From assembly GCA_035687895.1 (NCBI GenBank), contig DASRUE010000154.1, forward strand, positions 1 to 10,438: a stretch of 10,438 nucleotides of DNA, in the 5' to 3' direction. Positions 1-8,352 of the stretch are shown piece by piece (the stretch's first letter is position 1; every line of letters starts with the position of its first letter). Origin of the DNA: JAERML01 sp035687895 (lineage in GTDB: Bacteria; Bacteroidota; Ignavibacteria; UBA10030; UBA6906). A model generated the notes under the pieces. The model was given only the letters and a program-made list of their open reading frames with translations, ran no database searches and was not told the origin of the DNA. Both the position numbers and the translations under genes were made by a program.

Positions 1-1
1 A

Positions 2-3000
2 ACCCATCAGAGCTGTGCAGCCCCCGGGGATTTCGTGTTCAATGTGCCGGACAATCTTCTGATTGCAGGCGACAACGTGCTTGCCGTGCGCGGGTTCTGG
101 ATAAATGGCAATGCAAACGCCTATGTTGATGTTAATGTCAGTGGAGAGGTTCCTTATGTCATCACGGCATCAATCACGCGAGAGTCCGGTTCGACCCAGG
201 ACAACGGCGTGATTCTCGCCCCTCCCAGCACCACCCCTCTTCCGTCCCCCACCACTTTTTTGGTTAGTCCAGGCGCCAGTAAGGATATCAAGTTTGCCGG
301 CGATCGCCACTACCATGTCGCCAGTGTGGTAGTCGACAATGTTGCTTGGTTCACTGCCCAACCGCAGGTTTACCAGCCAAAGGACACGACGTACTCTTTC
401 ACGAACGTGACGACAAACCACCAGATCAGTGCAACTTTTTCGCGAAATTGGTACCCGCTGCAAATCAATGCCAGGACGTATGACCTCACCTATGATATTT
501 ACACCGGAACCCGAACGTATACTCTGAGCAACGCGACAGGAGGGCACTTCACAGTTGGAAATTCGAGTACTTTACTGACCGATTATGTTCAGCCATATGA
601 AGACGGACAGTCCGTGAGTTTGACGGCGATTCCGGAACCGAGCTATCACTTCGTATCCTGGATTGTCACGAAGGGCACTGCTGAGACGGAAGTCTTTGGA
701 TACCAACATACAGTGCTGCTCGATACTGTCACGTCTGTCGAAGTAAAATTTGGGAAGAATGCCAACCAGACAATTCCGGTAACCTCAAATCAAGATAATT
801 CCGGTCCTCCCACTGTGGGAACGCTGCGTTGGGCTCTCAACATTGCGAATGGCAATCCGGGACTCGATTCAATCCGATTTGATATCACCGGCAGTGATGC
901 CGACCGGACCATACAGTTGTATCAGCCCCTGACTTTGACTGATCAGACTGTGACGGGTGGGTCGTCGGTTATTGTGGAGCAGTCGCCTGCATATTCGGGG
1001 AACGGCAACGGGTTCGAATTGGTCGGAGGGTTCTCTACTCAATTCGGCTACACGCCTCAAGGAAGCACGATTCGAAATCTGGAAGTCCGTAATTTCACCG
1101 GCTCCGGAATCTGTATTATGGGTGACGACAATGTGGTTCAGGGGAACCGGATCCACAACAATGGGAGTCATGGCGTCTGTATCATGGATGGGAATGGAAA
1201 CCTCATTGGCGGCACTAATTCTGGCGACGGGAATGTTATCTACTCCAACGGTGGCAATGGTGTGGACGTACGGGAAGTGTCTGCTGCCGTTCCACCAGCA
1301 AACAACGGGATACTCGGGAATCTGATCTATTCGAACACCGGACTTGGGATCGATCTGGGCGGGAATGGGATTACTGCGAATACATACCCGCCCGGCCCTA
1401 CCCAGCCGCTGGTACGCCCCACGATCCCTACGGCCGCCAACTACGGTGTAAACTTCCCGCTCCTCCACTTTGCTTCCGTGCCGGCAGTTGGAATCAATTC
1501 GGAAGTAGAGGGCTCACTCCTAACATGGCCAAACACAGCGTTCCGAGTCCAGATCTATCTGACTGATGCAAGTACTGATATTAACGGCGAAGGGTCTGAG
1601 CTGATTGGGGAGTCTTCGGTTACAACAGACGCCATAGGCTATGCATCGTTCACGACGTTTGTGACAAGACACCTCGAGATGGGTCAGTTTGTAACGGCGA
1701 CGGCAACGGATTTTGCAAACAATACGTCAGAGTTTGCAGCGAATTTACCCGTCGGGGTGAGAACGAAATATTACGACAATGGAACGAACACAGGAGGGGG
1801 CCACTTTGTTGTCAACCTCACTTTTTCCGGTATCCCTCTCCATTGGCGTGATGGCCTGTTGAATTTTCGGCTTAGCCGGACGATAACGAATAGCGACTTT
1901 CTTGCAGCAATGCGAAGGTCGTATGACACATGGGGTGAGGTCCTTCCATTACATATCACGGAATACGTTGATCCTGATCCTTCAGCGATTTCGGCGACGG
2001 CAGATGCGAAGTGGGGTGGAAATCCGGACGGATTTAATAATGTTGTCTATGTTGATGGGGCCAATGCAGCAGGGACGTGGAATGCGGCTACTGGCGCTCC
2101 TGACAATGTGATCGCTGTGACCCGGCTCCGTTACAATGCTATCACGGGAGAGATTACGGATGCTGATATGGCAATCAACAGCCAAACCTTTGCATATGAG
2201 ATTGTTCCCGGACCTGTTGAAGAAGATGCCGGCTCCCAGGTAGATCCGCCGGGCGCTCAGCCGAAAGACGTTGAAGCCACGGTCACTCACGAAGCTGGCC
2301 ACGTTCTTGGCCTTGCAGATAGCTACAACCCCGGGTACCCACAGTACGTCCCAGACATGCTCGTTGGTAACCAAAACGTCACCATGTATGGGTTCATCAA
2401 GGATCAGGAGAATGCCAAACGGACGCTGAAGCCTGCCGACGTTGCAGGAATCACTTGGATATATGACAACGTCCCTGATAGCCATCTTGACCTCGCGCTC
2501 GTTTTTGATGGTTCCACTTCATTTACAACCATATACAATGCGTTCGACGCGTCGAAAAACAGCGCAGAAGAACTGATCACGAAACTGCGGTTTGGAGACC
2601 GGATCACTATCTTCCAATTTGGCAGTTCTGCTTTCCAGGCTACAGTCGGGTTACCGGGGAGTGGTGGTGCTCCACCCATTCAAATTACTGATGCGGTGAA
2701 CTATCTGAGAGCACTGGCCGCGAATGGGGGCACTGATCTTGCAGGGGCGTTGAACCAGATCAACACTCTCCTGTCAGGATCTGAACTCGGAATAAAAGCG
2801 GCTGTTCTTTTCAGCGATGCTGAGACGAATGACGAAACAAGTGCTCTTGCAAGTGCAGCCATTCTCAGCGCCTCCAATATCCGCCTCTTCACCTTTGGGC
2901 TCTCCGGAAGCGCGGGGCAGGATCTGAGTAGCCGAATTGCAGACCTGACTCGAGGGGTCTATTTCCAGACTGACAACGCAACCATCAGTCAGGATCTCAA

Positions 3001-4999
3001 GCAAGTGTGGAACGAGCTGACGGGCCTTCAACTGATAGTTGCCGCTTCAGCAGTTGCCGACGCCACCAATTGGCAAGGTGCTACCAATTGGCAAGGTGCT
3101 ACTAACTGGCAGGGTGCTACCAACTGGCAAGGTGCCACCAATTGGCAGGGTGCAACCAACTGGCAGGGTGCTCTTGACCCGGGGACGACAGCAATACTCC
3201 CCGCCACAAACTGGCAGGGGAGCAGGTTCGTTCTCTTCTTGATACCTCCGGGATTTGATGCGCCAGGTTTTGGGAGTCAACCTCCTCTGGTTCTTGGGGC
3301 TCCGCTCCCGGACTATATCGTCTCACCCGCCAACGTTGGGACGAAATTCCCGGGTGGGAAGTACATTGAAGGACCAACCTATGCCTACTACTACATTCCT
3401 GGTCCGCCTCCCGGCGATTGGCTGGCGCACTTGGAAGGGGACAACACGGGGACACCGAATGGAGAAAAGATCTTATTCCATCTTGTGGCTGACGCGAGTG
3501 TGACAATGGATGTTCTCCTGTCCAACTCGACATACGCCCCCGGAGATCCTGTTACAATCGAGGCAATCCTCAGGAGGGGTGGGATAGCGCCGGGCGAGGA
3601 GCATACGGAGTTCGAGCAAGCGGCGGGTGAACCGATTACTGACGCGAATGTAATAGTGCAAATCACACGACCTGGCGCTACGACGCCTGATACGTTGCTT
3701 CAGCTTGTTCATCAGATAGACGGTAGGTATATCGGGACATACACCAATACAAACTTCCCGGGCACATACAATATCAACGTTATTGCAGAGGTGCCTGACC
3801 CAGCTCTCCCTGGTACAACATTCCCACGGGAGACCCAGCAGTCATTTTTCGTGTTCCCGTCGAACACACCCTCTCCCATCGTCATTTTGGCAACAGATAG
3901 CGTGTCGTTCACAGACGAATCCAGGATTGTGTCCGGACACGTTGTTGTGAACCAACAACTGACCGCTCCGAATCCGCAGTTGTTTGTGGGGCCGGGGGTC
4001 AATATCCCAGCGACGTCCATTCTCGCTGCCAACACGATTGGTGTCGCCGCGGGTGCAGTTGTTGCGGGTGACGTTTATTTCAATACACTTACCGGGACCA
4101 TTACGGGGACACCTCACCAAGGGCTTACTGAATTCCCGCTTGTGTTCATGCCGGGGTTCCAGTATGGTCAGCCTGCGACAGGTCCATCAGGGGACGTTAA
4201 TGTGCCAAACGGAAGCACTACCATGACACTGGCTCCGGGAACGTATCGCGATATCATCCTGTCACCACACTCAACTCTGACGTTGACGGGGGGTGTCTAT
4301 CATATCAGAGACCTCTGGTTGAAGAGCGACTCGAGACTTCTGTTTAGTGGAGCCGCAGATGTTAGGATACTCGGTGGTCTCGCGGCTGACAACCGTTCGA
4401 CGATAGGTCCTTCCTCCACGTCTCCGGGCGTGACCGCGAAAGACATCATCGTCTATGTTGGAACGACTGATCAGCAAAGTACATTCTCCCTCGCGGTGAC
4501 AATAAGTCCCAATGCGATTGTCAATGTCAACATGTATGCAAGGAATGGAACCATCCTGCTGAATCAGGAAACAGAGGCGACCGGGGCATTCATTGGGAAG
4601 AACGTCATTGTGGGCAGAAGAGCTCGTGTAACGCTCAATTCGGCATTCAATGGGGTGTTACCATTGTTTACTGGCTTGTTCAAGCAGGGGATACCCGTCT
4701 CGTCGAATGACAGAATTCCCACGACGTTCGTTCTGCACCAAAACTACCCGAATCCGTTCAATCCCACCACACAGATTCAATATGGATTGCCGAGGCCGAC
4801 TTACGTGAAGTTGACGATCCACAATTTGCTAGGGGAGGAGGTAGCGCGACTTGTGGAAGGAGAACAGGTTGCAGGCTTCCACGAAATCCGGTGGAACGGC
4901 AGAAACGCAAACGGGACTGGCGTCGCGTCCGGCGTATACTTCTACCGGATTCAGGCTGGGGACTTTGTGAAAACAAGCAAGATGCTTTTCTTGAAATAG
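2..4999 (+). CDS. Large T9SS-secreted multidomain protein: beta-helix, matrixin-like metalloprotease, vWA, ATNWQG repeats, sorting domain (5'-partial)
   Basis: The frame is open from base 2 and reads through the GTG at 35 into recognisable domain sequence, so the true start lies outside the window. Residues here are counted from that GTG (1654 to the TAG). Order: end of a beta-sandwich ('LLIAGDNVLAVRGFW', 1-40); two bacterial-repeat/InlB-B-like modules (about 70-143 and 144-240); right-handed beta-helix ('GTLRWALNIANG' onward, about 243-540); matrixin-like zinc protease (about 595-815) with H752, E753, H756, G759, D762 and a Met-turn at M784; vWA (about 818-1005) with MIDAS residues D825/S827/S829, T900 and D928; ATNWQG repeats (1010-1045, 1057-1062); Ig-like segments (to about 1280); second beta-helix/polymer-forming-like domain (about 1282-1541); T9SS type A/FlgD-like sorting domain with 'NYPNPFNPTTQIQY' at 1570-1583. 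It is probably exported through the Sec and T9SS pathways and released or surface-anchored. The signal peptide is not visible. The substrate is unknown. Domain calls rest on motif recognition only; the two beta-helices and Ig-like parts are the least certain. Confidence 0.9.
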   Translation, partial: THQSCAAPGDFVFNVPDNLLIAGDNVLAVRGFWINGNANAYVDVNVSGEVPYVITASITRESGSTQDNGVILAPPSTTPLPSPTTFLVSPGASKDIKFAGDRHYHVASVVVDNVAWFTAQPQVYQPKDTTYSFTNVTTNHQISATFSRNWYPLQINARTYDLTYDIYTGTRTYTLSNATGGHFTVGNSSTLLTDYVQPYEDGQSVSLTAIPEPSYHFVSWIVTKGTAETEVFGYQHTVLLDTVTSVEVKFGKNANQTIPVTSNQDNSGPPTVGTLRWALNIANGNPGLDSIRFDITGSDADRTIQLYQPLTLTDQTVTGGSSVIVEQSPAYSGNGNGFELVGGFSTQFGYTPQGSTIRNLEVRNFTGSGICIMGDDNVVQGNRIHNNGSHGVCIMDGNGNLIGGTNSGDGNVIYSNGGNGVDVREVSAAVPPANNGILGNLIYSNTGLGIDLGGNGITANTYPPGPTQPLVRPTIPTAANYGVNFPLLHFASVPAVGINSEVEGSLLTWPNTAFRVQIYLTDASTDINGEGSELIGESSVTTDAIGYASFTTFVTRHLEMGQFVTATATDFANNTSEFAANLPVGVRTKYYDNGTNTGGGHFVVNLTFSGIPLHWRDGLLNFRLSRTITNSDFLAAMRRSYDTWGEVLPLHITEYVDPDPSAISATADAKWGGNPDGFNNVVYVDGANAAGTWNAATGAPDNVIAVTRLRYNAITGEITDADMAINSQTFAYEIVPGPVEEDAGSQVDPPGAQPKDVEATVTHEAGHVLGLADSYNPGYPQYVPDMLVGNQNVTMYGFIKDQENAKRTLKPADVAGITWIYDNVPDSHLDLALVFDGSTSFTTIYNAFDASKNSAEELITKLRFGDRITIFQFGSSAFQATVGLPGSGGAPPIQITDAVNYLRALAANGGTDLAGALNQINTLLSGSELGIKAAVLFSDAETNDETSALASAAILSASNIRLFTFGLSGSAGQDLSSRIADLTRGVYFQTDNATISQDLKQVWNELTGLQLIVAASAVADATNWQGATNWQGATNWQGATNWQGATNWQGATNWQGALDPGTTAILPATNWQGSRFVLFLIPPGFDAPGFGSQPPLVLGAPLPDYIVSPANVGTKFPGGKYIEGPTYAYYYIPGPPPGDWLAHLEGDNTGTPNGEKILFHLVADASVTMDVLLSNSTYAPGDPVTIEAILRRGGIAPGEEHTEFEQAAGEPITDANVIVQITRPGATTPDTLLQLVHQIDGRYIGTYTNTNFPGTYNINVIAEVPDPALPGTTFPRETQQSFFVFPSNTPSPIVILATDSVSFTDESRIVSGHVVVNQQLTAPNPQLFVGPGVNIPATSILAANTIGVAAGAVVAGDVYFNTLTGTITGTPHQGLTEFPLVFMPGFQYGQPATGPSGDVNVPNGSTTMTLAPGTYRDIILSPHSTLTLTGGVYHIRDLWLKSDSRLLFSGAADVRILGGLAADNRSTIGPSSTSPGVTAKDIIVYVGTTDQQSTFSLAVTISPNAIVNVNMYARNGTILLNQETEATGAFIGKNVIVGRRARVTLNSAFNGVLPLFTGLFKQGIPVSSNDRIPTTFVLHQNYPNPFNPTTQIQYGLPRPTYVKLTIHNLLGEEVARLVEGEQVAGFHEIRWNGRNANGTGVASGVYFYRIQAGDFVKTSKMLFLK
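3062..3169 (+). repeat. Six tandem 18-bp units encoding ATNWQG, with a seventh copy at 3203-3220
   Basis: Six contiguous in-frame units each read Ala-Thr-Asn-Trp-Gln-Gly (residues 1010-1045 of the secreted protein). After an 11-residue spacer, ALDPGTTAILP, a seventh unit follows at 3203-3220. Units differ only at synonymous third positions (gcc/gct/gca, acc/act/aca, aat/aac, caa/cag, ggt/ggg), so the DNA copies have diverged while the peptide stayed invariant. The array begins right after the last vWA helix and a short Ala-rich linker. I do not recognise a named repeat family; the period of six and the fixed Trp suggest a regular structural or ligand-binding element, which is inference. Confidence 0.95.
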
Positions 5000-5029
5000 G
5001 GTTCTCCGGAATTCCTGCATGACATTCCA

Positions 5030-5062
5030 AAGCTACCACGAGCGTTGCACTTGTGGTAGCTT
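5030..5062 (+). terminator. Hairpin, probable intrinsic terminator of the secreted-protein gene
   Basis: AAGCTACCAC (5030-5039) and GTGGTAGCTT (5053-5062) form a perfect 10-bp stem. It extends inward through one G-U pair (5040/5052), A-U (5041/5051) and G-C (5042/5050) to 13 pairs around a 7-base loop. It lies 30 bases after the TAG at 4997-4999 and is followed by ttattat, a weak T-rich tail. The position fits a rho-independent terminator separating the secreted-protein gene from the signalling operon. The poor U-tract leaves room for partial readthrough. Confidence 0.65.
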
Positions 5063-5073
5063 GTTATTATCAT
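5045..5073 (+). promoter_or_regulatory. Possible sigma70-type promoter for the partner-switching operon
   Basis: TTGCAC (5045-5050) and TATCAT (5068-5073) are separated by 17 bases. TATCAT matches the -10 consensus at five of six positions; TTGCAC is a poor -35 (three of six). The -35 lies in the loop and inner stem of the terminator hairpin, and the -10 covers the first two bases of the ATG at 5072. If real, transcription would begin near 5080 and the sensor would start at the ATG at 5099. The only other room for a promoter is the 72-base gap itself. Weak evidence; Bacteroidota promoters often follow a different consensus. Confidence 0.2.
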
Positions 5074-8000
5074 GGGCGTCATCCTCAGAACAACTCGAAT
5101 GTACAACAAGCACCATCGGATTTGCAAGCAAAGGGGAAAAGTTCGGAGAACTGGGAGGTGGGGATGGTGGCTCCTCGTAGATTCTCTCTCTTGCCTTATT
5201 ACTCTTCTTCTCCCCTCCACCTCTGGTGCCCAGCAAGCGGTAATGTTTCGTCACCTCACTGTGGATCAGGGACTTTCACAGGGGAGTGTGGTTTGCATCC
5301 TGCAAGACAGTCAGGGATTCATGTGGTTTGGTACACAGGATGGCCTGAACAAGTTTGACGGATACAACTTCACTGTCTTCAAGAATTCCCCTGCAGACTC
5401 TGCAACCCTGAACGATAATTTCGTCGTCACCATCGCAGAAGATTCGAACAAAACACTCTTGGTCGGCACCCTGAACAATCCGCAGGTGCTGAACCGTTTT
5501 GACCGGGACACAGAAACGTTTTCACAGATACCAAGTGACAGCGTCGATCTCAGGTACGCACGGGTCGGGTCCGTGTTTTCGACATATGAGGATCCATCAG
5601 GCATACGTTGGTCAGGAAAAATTGGTGAAGGGGTGACCCGTTTTGATCGCCGAAGCGGGAAAAGCACCACCTTCAAACATGACCCATCGGATCCCGCGAG
5701 CCTTGTCGACAACAGAGTCTATTCAGTATATGGGGACCGATCCGGCACCATATGGGTTGGTACTCGGGAGGGCCTTGACCGGTTTGACCCGAAGACCGAG
5801 AGATTTGTGCATTACAGACATGACGAGAAAAATCCCCACAGCCTGAGCGACAACTGGATCTGGCCGATTTTGGAAGATCGAAGTGGTGTGCTCTGGTTCG
5901 GGACATTCCGGGGAGGATTGAACCGCTTTGACCGTGTTACGGAAACATTTACGCGCTTCCAACACAACGAATCAGATCCCAGAAGTTTGGGTGATGATCG
6001 CTTGTACTCGTTGTATCAGGACCGGTCGGGGATAATATGGGTTGGGACCATCAATGGCGTTGACTACTTCAATCCGGAAATAGGGACTTTTGTACACTAT
6101 TACAGTGACCCGAAAAACCCGGACGGTCTCGTTCATAACGCCGTGTATTCAATGTATCTTGACAAGTTGGGCACAGTCTGGATCGGCACGGAGGCCGGAC
6201 TGGATCGTTGGGACCGTCCGGGCGGCAGGTTTATTCACCATCGGCACGATCCCTCGAACCCCGGGAGCTTGGGGGAGAACCTGGTGCAGTGTATCCTCGA
6301 GGACAAATCTGGTTCGCTCTGGTTGGGGACGCAGAGCAGTGGACTCGATCGCTTTGACCGGACATCCGGCAAGTTCACTCATTTTCGCCACGATCCATTG
6401 AATCCTAGGAGCCTCAGTGACAACCGCATCTACTCGCTGCTGGAAGACCGAAGAGGCGAGATCTGGATAGGAACGTATGGTGGCGGCCTCAATCGGTTCA
6501 ATCGCAAGACCAACACCTTCAAGGCGTATACGCAGAACGATTCCATTCCGGGCAGGCTGAGTGGGCCAGGGGTCTGGTCTCTCTATGAAGACCGCGAAGG
6601 GGTACTTTGGGTGGGGACATACAAGGGTGGTCTAAATCGTTTCGATCGAGAAACTGAAACCTTCACACACTTCAGGAGTGATCCCTCAGACCCCCGAAGC
6701 CTTAGTCACGAAACCGTACTTTGCATGCGCGAGGACCGGAAGGGAGATCTCTGGGTGGGAACAATGAGTGGACTGAACCGGTTTGAGCGGGAGACCGGAA
6801 CATTTCACAGATACTTTGAGAAAGATGGCCTTCCCAATAGCTATATCAATGGGATTCTCGATGACAATCAAGGAAATCTCTGGATAAGCACCGTCAAAGG
6901 TATATCGAGGTACGATCCACAGCGGAAGGTATTCCGGAATTTTGATCAGAGCGATGGACTTCAGGGAAATGAATTCAATAGCGGTGCATTCGCGAAGGAT
7001 CATCGAACCGGTGAGATGTATTTCGGTGGGATGAACGGGTTCAATCTGTTCGATCCGGACAAGGTAACGAACAATCCATTTGTACCGCCGGTCGTCTTCA
7101 CCACGTTCATCAGGTATAACACCGATGATGCGGAAGGCAAGCCTATCGTTGAAAAGGGGATCGCAGCAAAGTCGGGAATCACTCTATCATACAAGGACAA
7201 CGTCGCCTCCTTCGAATTCGCTGCGCTGAATTATTACAGCACGTTCAAGAACCTTTATGCATACAAGCTTGAAGGCTTCAACGACAATTGGATCCAGCTT
7301 GGGACGGAACGCAAGGCAACCTTCACCAACCTTGACGCCGGTGAATACTTCCTGCATGTGAAAGGCTCGAACAACGATGCCGTATGGAATGATGACGGGG
7401 CCTCGCTTACACTGATTGTGACGCCGCCGTGGTGGAAGACGAAGCTGGCGTATTCCGGTTACACGTTGATGATTCTCAGCTTCTTGTATGGTGCGCGGAG
7501 GTTTGAGATCAATAGGCGTGAACAGAAAGCGCAGGTGCGGGAGTCGCGGTTACGCGCAAAGGCAGCAGAAGCGGAGAAGCGGGTGCTTGAGGTGGAAAAC
7601 GAACGGAAAACCAAAGAACTGGAAGAAGCACGAGAACTTCAACTCTCCATGCTTCCCAAGGATGTACCGAAGTTTGCTCACCTGGACATCGCCGTGTTCA
7701 TGAAGACGGCAACTGAGGTTGGTGGTGATTACTATGACTTCAGCACTGCGCAGGACGGGACACTCAATATTGCTTTTGGGGATGCGACCGGTCATGGCAT
7801 GCAGGCGGGAACCATTGTCACACTCATGAAAGGCTTCTTTACATCTGATTCATCGCGTCTTGACATTCAGACGTTTTTCAATCATTGCAGCAGATCGATT
7901 AAAGAGATTAAGCTGGGCAGGCTGCTGATGGCATTTAGCCTCCTGAAAGTGAAGGGGAACAAGGTCGCTATGTCCAGCGCCGGGATGCCTCCGATCTACC

Positions 8001-8338
8001 TGTATAGAAAAGCCTCTAGAACTGTGGAAGAAATCATGCTCAAGGGAATGCCTCTTGGTGCAATGAAAAACTTTCCGTATACTCTTTACGAAGCGGAATT
8101 ACAGGTCGGCGATACCGTCCTTCTTATCTCCGACGGTTTACCGGAACAGAAGAACTTGGTTGGCGAAATGTTTGACTATGCAAGAGTACAAAGAACATTT
8201 GGGGAAGTGGGCGACTATACGCCGGATGAAATCATCAAGCATCTCACACACGCGGGAGAGAGCTGGATGAACGGAGCACAACAGGACGACGATATTACCA
8301 TGCTCGTGATCAAGCAAGGCGGATCGGTTGAGCACTAG
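5072..8338 (+). CDS. Membrane sensor: periplasmic two-component-regulator propeller, Y_Y_Y domain and cytoplasmic SpoIIE/RsbU-type PP2C phosphatase
   Basis: Likely dephosphorylates the STAS antagonist encoded two genes downstream in response to a periplasmic cue. Residues counted from ATG 5072 (1088 aa): basic n-region, hydrophobic segment and probable signal cleavage after A53 (SGA|QQ); about 13 Reg_prop propeller repeats (73-665) with recurring 'D.SG.IW.GT..GL.RFD'; Y_Y_Y Ig-like domain (about 700-789); one membrane span (about 792-810); Glu/Lys/Arg-rich coiled coil (812-860) ending in the linker 'ELQLSMLP'; PP2C/SpoIIE domain (about 868-1080). Metal-binding aspartates are present in GGDYYD (D886), GDATGHG (D904), SDG (D1021) and DDDIT (1072-1074). 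The loop usually written AGHPP reads AGMPP (M972). Propellers of this type normally precede a histidine kinase (hybrid two-component systems), and here the output is a phosphatase. ATG 5099 (M10) is an alternative start; neither has a clear Shine-Dalgarno. First gene of a four-gene operon. Domain order is certain; ligand and target are inferred. Confidence 0.95.
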   Translation: MGVILRTTRMYNKHHRICKQRGKVRRTGRWGWWLLVDSLSCLITLLLPSTSGAQQAVMFRHLTVDQGLSQGSVVCILQDSQGFMWFGTQDGLNKFDGYNFTVFKNSPADSATLNDNFVVTIAEDSNKTLLVGTLNNPQVLNRFDRDTETFSQIPSDSVDLRYARVGSVFSTYEDPSGIRWSGKIGEGVTRFDRRSGKSTTFKHDPSDPASLVDNRVYSVYGDRSGTIWVGTREGLDRFDPKTERFVHYRHDEKNPHSLSDNWIWPILEDRSGVLWFGTFRGGLNRFDRVTETFTRFQHNESDPRSLGDDRLYSLYQDRSGIIWVGTINGVDYFNPEIGTFVHYYSDPKNPDGLVHNAVYSMYLDKLGTVWIGTEAGLDRWDRPGGRFIHHRHDPSNPGSLGENLVQCILEDKSGSLWLGTQSSGLDRFDRTSGKFTHFRHDPLNPRSLSDNRIYSLLEDRRGEIWIGTYGGGLNRFNRKTNTFKAYTQNDSIPGRLSGPGVWSLYEDREGVLWVGTYKGGLNRFDRETETFTHFRSDPSDPRSLSHETVLCMREDRKGDLWVGTMSGLNRFERETGTFHRYFEKDGLPNSYINGILDDNQGNLWISTVKGISRYDPQRKVFRNFDQSDGLQGNEFNSGAFAKDHRTGEMYFGGMNGFNLFDPDKVTNNPFVPPVVFTTFIRYNTDDAEGKPIVEKGIAAKSGITLSYKDNVASFEFAALNYYSTFKNLYAYKLEGFNDNWIQLGTERKATFTNLDAGEYFLHVKGSNNDAVWNDDGASLTLIVTPPWWKTKLAYSGYTLMILSFLYGARRFEINRREQKAQVRESRLRAKAAEAEKRVLEVENERKTKELEEARELQLSMLPKDVPKFAHLDIAVFMKTATEVGGDYYDFSTAQDGTLNIAFGDATGHGMQAGTIVTLMKGFFTSDSSRLDIQTFFNHCSRSIKEIKLGRLLMAFSLLKVKGNKVAMSSAGMPPIYLYRKASRTVEEIMLKGMPLGAMKNFPYTLYEAELQVGDTVLLISDGLPEQKNLVGEMFDYARVQRTFGEVGDYTPDEIIKHLTHAGESWMNGAQQDDDITMLVIKQGGSVEH
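5288..7066 (+). repeat. Thirteen propeller (Reg_prop) repeats inside the sensor gene
   Basis: Thirteen consecutive units, most 47-48 residues, align on a core of acidic-Asp-x-x-Gly, hydrophobic-Trp-hydrophobic-Gly-Thr, Gly-Leu-x-Arg-Phe-Asp, then an aromatic/His segment and 'DP.NPRSLSDN'. Units 4-10 are very alike; units 2 and 3 are degenerate (LLVGTLNNP, RWSGKIGEG), and units 11-13 are shorter. This pattern suggests internal duplication of the middle units. Two seven-bladed propellers would need 14, so one blade may be unrecognised or made by strand exchange from the N-terminal segment around MFRHLTVDQG. Confidence 0.85.
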
Positions 8339-8352
8339 TCTAAAGGTATCAG

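Noticed and set aside
35..37. GTG at 35 as the true start of the secreted protein
   Set aside because: The frame is open upstream to base 2, the first residues are mid-domain, and no signal peptide follows, so the gene is truncated by the window edge.
869..1468. Long minus-strand open frame opposite the beta-helix region (199 codons)
   Set aside because: It is antisense to a clearly coding frame with domain homology. Its sequence is rich in Arg/Ile without recognisable motifs, and there is no gap or promoter context.
1982..2485. Minus-strand open frame opposite the metalloprotease domain (167 codons)
   Set aside because: Shadow of the protease-coding frame; no recognisable domain.
3047..3280. 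Alternate-frame and minus-strand repetitive peptides over the 18-bp repeats
   Set aside because: Any tandem repeat with a period divisible by three yields periodic peptides in all frames. Only the ATNWQG frame shows synonymous-only divergence and continuity with the flanking domains.
5153..5358. GGAGG followed by ATG at 5164, a good Shine-Dalgarno/start pair near the sensor N-terminus
   Set aside because: It is out of frame with the sensor. The 64-codon product ending at 5358 has no family features, and the sensor frame here encodes a plausible signal peptide. A sequencing indel is possible but unsupported.
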